This document shows positions 19,430 to 25,997 of a stretch of DNA of 41,182 nucleotides, one piece after another. The first letter of the stretch is position 1. Each line of letters begins with the position of its first letter. Location of the stretch: assembly GCA_003402745.1 (NCBI GenBank), contig QQND01000020.1:1-41182 (forward strand), in the 5' to 3' direction. This DNA is from Verrucomicrobiota bacterium. GTDB lineage: Bacteria; Verrucomicrobiota; Verrucomicrobiia; Chthoniobacterales; Chthoniobacteraceae. Below the pieces are notes generated by a model, which was given only the letters and a program-made list of their open reading frames with translations, ran no database searches and had not been told where the DNA came from. The position numbers and the translations under genes were made by a program.

Positions 19430-20962
19430 ATGAAAATCGTTACAACTTTGATCGTTCTCGCTAGCGCGTGTTTCCCGTCCGGAATGCGAGCGCAAACAGG
19501 CCCCGTGACTGCGCCGTTTTCGAAGGTTCAGGCGGGTTTTGCCGAGCGAGACATCACTCCGGGGATCGGGATGGAGCAGCCAGGCGGGTATGGGAAGAGT
19601 TTTCACAAGAGCTTTCACGACAGCTGCAAGGTGCGGGCTTCGGTGTTTGACGACGGCAAAAAGAGAGTGGCTATCGTCGGGTTGGACGCGCTTGTGGTCC
19701 CGCGGAGCGTTGTCGTAGAAGCGCGTCTTTTGATACAAAAAGCGTGTGGAATCTCCGGTGATTCCGTTCTCGTTTGCGCCTCGCATTCGCACAGTTCCGG
19801 TCCGGTTGGAATGGTTCTGCCCGGGGAGTTCGATACGGCGTCTGACTTGGTAAAGAAGCTTGCTTACGAGGAATCCTCGTGCGCGGATGCGGGGTATTTG
19901 CAGCGCTTGACGCATGAGATTGTCGCTGGGGTTGTAGCAGCTGACAGGGCGAAGGTTCCGGTCTCCTTGGGCTTTGGTTTTGGGCACGAGGACAAGGTGG
20001 CTTATAATCGGCGTTTGAGGATGAAAAACGGGCAGAGCTGGAGCCACCCCGGCGCTGGTAATCCGGATATTTTGGAATATGCGGGTCCCATCGATCCCCA
20101 AGTTGGAGTCGTGGGCGCGTGGGATGCGCAGGGGCAGTTGGTGGGAGTGGTTGTGAATTACGCCTGCCACGCTACAACGAATCCGGGGGGGATTTCAGCA
20201 AACTGGATCTATTACTTGGAGAGGACCATCCAGGGCGGGCTTGGAACCCGGGTGCCTGTGGTTTTCATGCAGGGCGCATGTGGTGACGTGACCCAGGTCG
20301 ACAACCTGAGTCCGCATCAGCGGCCCAAACCGGAGGAGTGGAGTCAGTTGGTGGGAGGCAGGGTGGGGGCCGAGGCGATACGCGTTTTACTTTCTGCGCC
20401 GCGCACCTTTGCCGCCCCGGTGGAGGCCAGGCAGGAGGTTTTGAAAATCAAGCGACGGGCGCCCTCTTCTGCGCGTGTGGCCAAGAGCCTTGAGATTGTG
20501 AGCCAGGCCCGCACCGGCGGCGACACGACGGATTGGATTTTTGCCAAAGAAATTGTGCTGCTGGATTTTCTGAACAAAACCACTCCTCTGGTGGACGCGG
20601 AGGTTCAGTGCATCAAAGTGGGGCCGTGCTGTTTTGTTTCAAATCCCGCCGAGTATTTCGTCCAGTACGGCTTGGATATCAAGAAGTGGAGCCGGCACGC
20701 ATTCACCTTTCCGTGCGAGCTTTCCAACGGCATTGTGGGATATGTGCCCACGGAAGAAGCCTTCGGTCCGAACGGGGGAGGCTATGAAACAAGGTTGACG
20801 GCGTATTCAAATTTGGAGATCAGTGCCGGCCGGAAAATGGCGGAGAAGGGGGTTGAGTTGGCGAACACGATGGCCGCGGAGGAGGCGCCAAAGCCTGCCA
20901 AGGGGCCACCGTATGCCGGCAAGCCCTGGACCTACGGAAACGTGTCGCCCGAGTTGGAATAA
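19430..20962 (+). CDS. Neutral/alkaline ceramidase-like exported protein
   Basis: 510 residues with a signal peptide cleaved near residue 21. It matches the N-terminal catalytic domain of the neutral/alkaline non-lysosomal ceramidase family. Visible are AGFAERDITPG at the start of the domain, the zinc-binding-type HSH motif at 119-121 (SHSHSSGPVG), a later NYACHATT histidine and QGACGDVTQVD. The family's C-terminal immunoglobulin-like domain seems to be missing or short. True ceramidases cleave the amide of ceramide. Bacterial members in PVC genomes often sit in sugar loci, where the substrate is unknown, so a different amidase role is possible. It starts 24 bases after the cytochrome fusion gene and is probably in the same operon. 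Confidence 0.85.
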   Translation: MKIVTTLIVLASACFPSGMRAQTGPVTAPFSKVQAGFAERDITPGIGMEQPGGYGKSFHKSFHDSCKVRASVFDDGKKRVAIVGLDALVVPRSVVVEARLLIQKACGISGDSVLVCASHSHSSGPVGMVLPGEFDTASDLVKKLAYEESSCADAGYLQRLTHEIVAGVVAADRAKVPVSLGFGFGHEDKVAYNRRLRMKNGQSWSHPGAGNPDILEYAGPIDPQVGVVGAWDAQGQLVGVVVNYACHATTNPGGISANWIYYLERTIQGGLGTRVPVVFMQGACGDVTQVDNLSPHQRPKPEEWSQLVGGRVGAEAIRVLLSAPRTFAAPVEARQEVLKIKRRAPSSARVAKSLEIVSQARTGGDTTDWIFAKEIVLLDFLNKTTPLVDAEVQCIKVGPCCFVSNPAEYFVQYGLDIKKWSRHAFTFPCELSNGIVGYVPTEEAFGPNGGGYETRLTAYSNLEISAGRKMAEKGVELANTMAAEEAPKPAKGPPYAGKPWTYGNVSPELE

Positions 20963-21073
20963 GCAAGCAGCAGCGGACGGACCGACAAAGTTGGAGTCTG
21001 CTTCTGTTCGCGCTTTGGCACAGGCTCATTAGAAAAGCCGCCTCGATTTTTAAGAGCATCACCCCAAAAAAAC

Positions 21074-22393
21074 ATGAACACCACCCGCAGAACATTTTTA
21101 AAAACATCGACGACCGCCGTGCTCGGTTTCCCCGCCATTCTTGGAGCGCAGAACCCCAACTCCAACCTCCAGATTGTTGGGGTGGGTTGTGATGGAAAGG
21201 GGTTTTCCGATTTGAAGGAAGTGGGTTCCCATGCACGTGCGAAATACGTGGGTTTTTGCGACGTCGACTCGGGTCGGTTTTCCAAAATCGACCAAATGTT
21301 TCCGGGGGTGCCGCACCACGTGGATTTCAGGGAAATGTTTTCGAAATTGGGCGCTGCCTTTGATGCGGTGGTCGTTTCAACCCCGGACCACATGCACGCC
21401 GCGATCGCGATGGCTGCGATGCGGATGGGTAAACACGTATACTGCCAGAAACCGCTGACACACACGGTTTGGGAGGCGCGGCAGCTGCGTTTGCAAGCGG
21501 CGAAGTCCAAGGTGCGCACGCAGATGGGTAACCAGATCCATTCTGCGAGCGAGTACCGCACGGGCGTGAAGCTGCTTCGGGACGGGGTGATTGGAAAGAT
21601 CCTTGCGGTGCATTCCTGGCAGCGCAACGGAGGCAACGGGTACACAAAACTCACGGCTCCGCCAGCCCCAGGAATCGCGCCGGAAACTTTGAACTGGGAT
21701 CTCTGGCTCGGAGTGGCCCCGAAACGTGAATATGCACCTGATGTGTATCATCCCTTCAAGTGGCGGGACTGGCAGGAGTTTGGGGGCGGGACGATGGGCG
21801 ACTTTGGGTGCCATATTCTTGACCCGGTTTTCTCAGCGCTCGGGCTTGGTTCCCCAAGCAGCGTGCGTGCTGAAAACGAGGGACTCAACGAGCACACATG
21901 GCCCTCGGCCGAGACGGTGCATTACGTATTTCCTGGGACGAAGTACACGAAGGGGCCGAGTTTGCACGTGACATGGTACGATGGAGGAAGGCTTCCCGAT
22001 GCGGCTTTGGCTCAGTTGCCAGCAGGCCAGGAATTGGCGAGAGCAGGTTCTATATTCATTGGAGAAGGGGGAGTTCTTATGCAGCCCCATGTAGGAATGC
22101 CGCAGTTGTTTCCGGTGGAAAAATTCAGCAGCTTCCAAATCGAGAAGCAGCCTGCTGGGAACCATTATCATGCATGGGTTGACGCGGTATTGGCCGGAAC
22201 GGAAACCAGCGACAACTTTGACTACGCGGGGCCGCTCACCGAGGCGGTTCTTCTTGGGAACGCGGCGACACGTATCCCAGGCGTGACGCTGGATTGGGAT
22301 GCCGCAGCGATGCGCCTGCCTGGGCACCCGGAAGCGGAGCGTTTGCTGCGCCGGAAGTACCGGGAGGGCTGGGAGATTCAACCTGCTGGATAG
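21074..22393 (+). CDS. Tat-exported Gfo/Idh/MocA family oxidoreductase
   Basis: 439 residues. A textbook Tat signal, RRTFLK at 5-10 followed by a hydrophobic segment and an A-x-A-like end, predicts export of the folded, cofactor-loaded enzyme. The Rossmann domain follows with a variant nucleotide-binding start (IVGVGCDGKG), FCDVD, STPDHMHA (about 102-109) and QKPLTH at 125-130, equivalent to the family's EKP motif. The C-terminal substrate domain includes GDFGCHILDP. The family oxidises or reduces sugars with NAD(P), and several members act at C3 of glycosides. Neighbours point to glycan processing with the DUF1080/cytochrome protein two genes upstream. A 111-base gap separates it from the ceramidase-like gene. 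Its stop is only 7 bases from the convergent altronate-dehydratase stop. Confidence 0.93.
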   Translation: MNTTRRTFLKTSTTAVLGFPAILGAQNPNSNLQIVGVGCDGKGFSDLKEVGSHARAKYVGFCDVDSGRFSKIDQMFPGVPHHVDFREMFSKLGAAFDAVVVSTPDHMHAAIAMAAMRMGKHVYCQKPLTHTVWEARQLRLQAAKSKVRTQMGNQIHSASEYRTGVKLLRDGVIGKILAVHSWQRNGGNGYTKLTAPPAPGIAPETLNWDLWLGVAPKREYAPDVYHPFKWRDWQEFGGGTMGDFGCHILDPVFSALGLGSPSSVRAENEGLNEHTWPSAETVHYVFPGTKYTKGPSLHVTWYDGGRLPDAALAQLPAGQELARAGSIFIGEGGVLMQPHVGMPQLFPVEKFSSFQIEKQPAGNHYHAWVDAVLAGTETSDNFDYAGPLTEAVLLGNAATRIPGVTLDWDAAAMRLPGHPEAERLLRRKYREGWEIQPAG

Positions 22394-22400
22394 CAGAAAT

Positions 22401-24053
22401 TTAGAGCGAAACGCCCCGCTTCCAGGGGATGAAGTCATCCTGGCCGAGCGAAACAGCTTTTGGAGTGGCGTCTCCACTGGCTGTTTGCAGGCTGAGTTCC
22501 AAGAGGTCTTCGGCGAGGGCGTGGAGGGAGCGTTCGCCTCGCAGCATGGGGCCGGCGTCAAAGTCAATGATGTCGGGCATACGCTGTGCGAGGGTAGAGT
22601 TGGTGGCGATTTTGAGGGTCGGGCAAATTGGATTGCCGGTGGGGGTGCCGAGGCCGGTTGTAAACAGGATGAGATTACACCCTGAGCCGGCCATTGCGGT
22701 GGTGCATTCCACATCGTTGCCGGGGGCGTGAAGCAGGGAGACTCCTCCGCGCTTTTTGACCGGGTCGCCGTAGTCGAGCACGTCGACAATGGGAGCGGAG
22801 CCGCCCTTGGTGGCGGCGCCCGCTGACTTGATGGCGTCGGTGATGAGGCCATCCCTGATGTTGCCTGGGCTTGGGTTCATGTCGAAGCCGCTGCCGCAGG
22901 CGCGGGCCTGGGCGTCGTAGGAGGCCATGAATTGGGCAAAACGCTGCGCGAGTTCCGGGCTTTCGCAGCGCAGACAGAGCTCTTGTTCAACGCCGCACAA
23001 CTCGGGGAACTCACTGAGGACGCTTGCGCCACCGGAAGCGCACAAAAGATCGGAGAGTCTGCCGACGACGGGATTGGCGCTGATGCCCGAGAAGCCGTCG
23101 CTGCCGCCGCATTTGACGCCGACGGTGAGGTGGGAAATGGAGGAAGGCTCGCGCTCAAAGCGGTTTGCTTGGGCAACGCCGGAGAACGTGGCGCGCATTG
23201 CGCGTTGAAGCATATCGTTCTCAGAATGAGATTTTTGTTGTTCAAAAATTGCAAGCGGCTTGTCGAAGCGGGGGTTTCTGAGGGCGATTTCCCGCTCGAG
23301 AATGCTGATTTGAGAATGCTGACAGCCGAGGCTTAGGACGGTTGCTCCGGCGACGTTTGGGTTGTTCAAATAGCCTGCGATCAGAGCACAGAGTGCGTCC
23401 GAATCCTGCCGCGTCCCGCCGCAGCCGAAGGTGTGTTGGAGAAATTTGACGCCGCCGACATTCGGAAACAGGGGCCGTGGGCCGGTCGCCAAGCCGGCTT
23501 CAAGACGGACGGCTTCGAGGGACTCGGCTTCCGGGTGGGCTCGCCACTGCGAGGCGAGATCCTGGGCGAAGGCCTCATAGGGCGAGTGACGGTGATAACC
23601 CAGCGCGCGGTTCAGAGCGCTCTGCATGACGGCGATGTTCCGGTTCTCGCAAAAGACAAGCGGCACCACGAGCCATAAATTGGCGGTGCCAACGGAGCCG
23701 TCTGAGCGGCGGAAGCCGTTGAAGGTGCGCGCGCTCCAGGAGCGCGCATCGGGTGGCGTCCACGACTGGGAGCCGGTTTCAGCACGGAAGGGGTCTGCCG
23801 CGTGGACGAGATTTTCGGTGGTTAGCAACGCTCCGGAGAGAACGGTACCGCGGGTGCGGCCGACGGTGACGCCATACATGGTGACTTTGTCGCCGTCGTG
23901 AAAGTCCTGGGCGGCGAATTTGTGTTTCAAGGGGATGGCATCGCGGAGCGTCCACTCTGCGTTTTCAAAGCGAACTCTTTGGCCGGGGGAGAGGTTTTGA
24001 AGAGCGACGATGGCGGTGTCCTTTTCGTGAATGCGTTGGATCAGAAAGTTCAT
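22401..24053 (-). CDS. uxaA: UxaA family altronate dehydratase-like hydrolyase
   Basis: 550 residues, full length for the long UxaA form. The N-terminal SAF domain (about 1-90) has the MYGVTVGRT segment. The C-terminal catalytic domain contains FRRSDGSVGTANLW, PLVFCENRN, GCGGTRQDS, the VGVKCGGSDGFSG core and the TTGLGTPTGNPICPTLKI segment typical of altronate and galactarate dehydratases. Family members dehydrate sugar acids using iron, in the cytoplasm. In the hexuronate pathway altronate becomes 2-keto-3-deoxygluconate. Altronate is the likely but unproven substrate; no uxaB/uxaC or kdgK gene is nearby. It is convergent with the Gfo/Idh/MocA gene and divergent from the DUF4870 gene. Confidence 0.9.
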   Translation of the reverse strand: MNFLIQRIHEKDTAIVALQNLSPGQRVRFENAEWTLRDAIPLKHKFAAQDFHDGDKVTMYGVTVGRTRGTVLSGALLTTENLVHAADPFRAETGSQSWTPPDARSWSARTFNGFRRSDGSVGTANLWLVVPLVFCENRNIAVMQSALNRALGYHRHSPYEAFAQDLASQWRAHPEAESLEAVRLEAGLATGPRPLFPNVGGVKFLQHTFGCGGTRQDSDALCALIAGYLNNPNVAGATVLSLGCQHSQISILEREIALRNPRFDKPLAIFEQQKSHSENDMLQRAMRATFSGVAQANRFEREPSSISHLTVGVKCGGSDGFSGISANPVVGRLSDLLCASGGASVLSEFPELCGVEQELCLRCESPELAQRFAQFMASYDAQARACGSGFDMNPSPGNIRDGLITDAIKSAGAATKGGSAPIVDVLDYGDPVKKRGGVSLLHAPGNDVECTTAMAGSGCNLILFTTGLGTPTGNPICPTLKIATNSTLAQRMPDIIDFDAGPMLRGERSLHALAEDLLELSLQTASGDATPKAVSLGQDDFIPWKRGVSL

Positions 24054-24263
24054 GAGTTGAAGATCGGGGAAAGGGGGGTGAGGGGGGTTGCCTCTTCGCT
24101 GGGAGGAAGGGCGGAAGAATTCATCGCGGAGGAATGAGTTTCACGGAAGCAAATATTGAGAAGACGCTGCCGGTTTTGACTGGAAAGCGGAGACCATGAG
24201 CGCAAGGTCGCCGCCGAAAAAAGGAAGCTGAAAATTTTCGCCGACGGAATAGCACGATGGTGG

Positions 24264-24269
24264 TAGGAT
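24264..24269 (+). promoter_or_regulatory. Candidate -10 box for the DUF4870 gene
   Basis: TAGGAT ends 6 bases before the ATG at 24276, which would start transcription at or next to the start codon. No good -35 box is seen. The rest of 24054-24275 shows no gene. Confidence 0.25.
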
Positions 24270-24275
24270 GCATCA

Positions 24276-24752
24276 ATGAGCATAGCCGATGAGATTCGGA
24301 AACTGGACGCGCTTCGGCAGGAAGGAACCATCACGGCGGCTGAGTTTGAGCAGGCGAAGCGGGGGTTGCTTGCATCCCTGGAGGGTGGGCTTGCGGGTTC
24401 TTTGGAGGCGTTCTGCAAACGGGAAAATATCTGGGCGACGGCCCTGCATTTGTCTCCCTTGCTTGGCTATCTGATACCGGTTGCCGGTTTGGTCGTTCCA
24501 GTGGTGCTGTGGCAAACGCGGAAAGAGTCGCCGCTGATCGATCGCCACGGGAGGGCTGTGGCGAACTGGATTCTTTCGCAACTTATTTGGTGGGGTGTTT
24601 CTGCGCTTCTGTGTTTGTTCCTTGTGGGGATTCCGATGCTCTGGATTGTGGGGGTTCTGGTTGTTGTCTTTCCGATCATCGGCGCGGTGAGGGCGTATGA
24701 GGGGAGGGTGTGGAGCTACCCGCTGTGTTTTCGTTTTTTCAAGGAAGCGTAG
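24276..24752 (+). CDS. Small membrane protein, SHOCT-like plus DUF4870
   Basis: 158 residues. The N-terminal ~34 residues are a SHOCT-type short helical motif (EIRKLDALRQEGTITAAEFE, then KRGLLA). The remainder is a DUF4870 domain with three predicted membrane segments at about residues 52-72, 88-108 and 112-135. Typical DUF4870 features are the HLSPLLGYLIPVAG start and the DRHGRAVANW loop. No biochemical function is established for the family; it is an inner-membrane protein. It stands alone between a divergent altronate-dehydratase gene and a convergent purN. Confidence 0.85.
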   Translation: MSIADEIRKLDALRQEGTITAAEFEQAKRGLLASLEGGLAGSLEAFCKRENIWATALHLSPLLGYLIPVAGLVVPVVLWQTRKESPLIDRHGRAVANWILSQLIWWGVSALLCLFLVGIPMLWIVGVLVVVFPIIGAVRAYEGRVWSYPLCFRFFKEA

Positions 24753-24797
24753 GCAGGCACCACGGGACCCTTGTTTGTGGGAGCAGAGCGTCTCGAG

Positions 24798-24829
24798 GAT
24801 TGAGGGATTGAGGGATTGAGGGATTGAGG
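24798..24829. repeat. Four tandem copies of GATTGAGG
   Basis: An exact 8-bp unit is repeated four times in the 88-base gap between the convergent DUF4870 and purN genes. Being non-coding and exact, it is a slippage-prone microsatellite. No secondary structure is obvious. Confidence 0.9.
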
Positions 24830-24840
24830 TGGCTGAGTCG

Positions 24841-25428
24841 TTAACGGGCTGCTTCGATTTTGGCGATGGCTTCCGGGTAGAGTTGGTGCTCTGCGGTCTG
24901 GATCCTGGCGTGGAGGGTTTCGGGTGTGTCGGATTCGAGGACGGGTACGGTGGCTTGGGCGATAATTTTTCCAGTGTCCATTCCGGCATCGACCCAATGC
25001 ACGGTGCAACCGGTGGTGGGAACCTTGGCGTTCCATGCTTGTTTCCATGCCTCCAGGCCAGGAAAGGAGGGAAGGAGGGAGGGGTGGATGTTCACGATAC
25101 GGCCTGGGAAGCGGTTTAAGAGGGGCGCTTTTATGAGGCGCATGTATCCGGCAAGCACGACGAGTTCGACTCCGGCCGCGGCCAATCGCGTTGCCGCTGC
25201 TGTTTCGATTTCCGGTTCGAGTTTTGTGCGGAAGTTGGAAGGTGGCAGGGCTTCTGCTGGGATGCCTAGAGAGCGGGCCACCTCCAAGATACGCGCAGCG
25301 GGATTGTCGGAGAGGACGAGGTGGATGGTTGCATTGAGGCTGTTTGAACGTATCGCGCGGACGATGGCTTCAAAATTGGAGCCTTTTCCCGAACCGAGCA
25401 CACCGAGCCGCAGTGGGGGGTTACTCAT
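24841..25428 (-). CDS. purN: Phosphoribosylglycinamide formyltransferase
   Basis: 195 residues from ATG 25428; a longer open frame reaching 25641 lies over rfaE2 and has no homologous character. PurN transfers a formyl group from 10-formyl-tetrahydrofolate to GAR in purine synthesis, in the cytoplasm. The start LGVLGSGKGSNF binds the phosphate. The catalytic triad is visible as Asn113 and His115 in IVNIHPSLLPSFPG and Asp151 in AGMDTGKIIAQ. Length matches the family. The upstream rfaE2 stop and this start are arranged as TAA-G-ATG, with one base between, so translation is probably coupled. No other purine gene is in the window. Confidence 0.95.
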   Translation of the reverse strand: MSNPPLRLGVLGSGKGSNFEAIVRAIRSNSLNATIHLVLSDNPAARILEVARSLGIPAEALPPSNFRTKLEPEIETAAATRLAAAGVELVVLAGYMRLIKAPLLNRFPGRIVNIHPSLLPSFPGLEAWKQAWNAKVPTTGCTVHWVDAGMDTGKIIAQATVPVLESDTPETLHARIQTAEHQLYPEAIAKIEAAR

Positions 25429-25429
25429 C

Positions 25430-25915
25430 TTAGGCCGTGGCTCCGAGGCGGTGAATGACGGCTGTGGTGCTTTTGCCCGGGACAAGTTCGAGGATTTCGA
25501 TGTGCGAGCCGACTTCGTCCAGGGCCTGTTTTTCGCCGGGATCCAGGGCGTCCACGGTGTAGTCTCCGCCTTTGACGTAAAGATGCGGGCGGATGGTACG
25601 GATGACCTCGGTGACCCGCGGGGTGTGAAACAGGGTGACAAAGTCTACGCAGGCGAGTGCCGCCAAAACCTCTGCCCGGTCCAGTTCGGTATTCACAGGG
25701 CGGCTTGGTCCTTTGAGGGCGCGCACAGAGTCGTCTCCGTTGACCGCGACGGCGAGCAGGTCGCCGCGGGATTTAGCGGCCTGAAGATAACGGACGTGGC
25801 CCACATGAAGAAGGTCAAAACAACCGTTGGTAAAGACCAAGGTGCGGCCTGCGCTGGTGCACGCATTGGAGTGCAGCGCGAGTTCTGCGACGGAAATGAT
25901 TTTTGAGGCGGCCAT
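25430..25915 (-). CDS. rfaE2: D-glycero-beta-D-manno-heptose 1-phosphate adenylyltransferase
   Basis: 161 residues, matching the stand-alone C-terminal domain of HldE. It belongs to the cytidylyltransferase-like nucleotidyltransferases. FTNGCFDLLHVGH carries the HxGH motif (37-40); later landmarks are GPSRPVN, RAEVLAAL and YVKGGDY. The enzyme activates heptose-1-phosphate with ATP to form ADP-heptose for lipopolysaccharide core, in the cytoplasm. It implies a Gram-negative envelope with heptose. It lies 82 bases after prc and one base before purN on the same strand, so the three are probably one transcript. Confidence 0.93.
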   Translation of the reverse strand: MAASKIISVAELALHSNACTSAGRTLVFTNGCFDLLHVGHVRYLQAAKSRGDLLAVAVNGDDSVRALKGPSRPVNTELDRAEVLAALACVDFVTLFHTPRVTEVIRTIRPHLYVKGGDYTVDALDPGEKQALDEVGSHIEILELVPGKSTTAVIHRLGATA

Positions 25916-25997
25916 CGCCAGAGCCTACAAAAGCGCGCCGCGCACAGGAAGGGAGAAGGTGGAGTTCTCCAGGGTTTTCGGGCGCTGCCGGCTGCGG

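Noticed and set aside
22394-24275. Hexuronate catabolic operon around the altronate-dehydratase gene
   Set aside because: No isomerase, oxidoreductase, kinase or regulator of the pathway lies beside it on the same strand.
24273-24989. 238-codon minus-strand frame over the DUF4870 gene
   Set aside because: Its SLNPSI-type sequence comes from translating the GATTGAGG microsatellite in reverse; it also overlaps purN.
25429-25641. Longer purN start
   Set aside because: The extension overlaps rfaE2 in another frame and has no PurN-like sequence; ATG 25428 gives the standard N-terminus.
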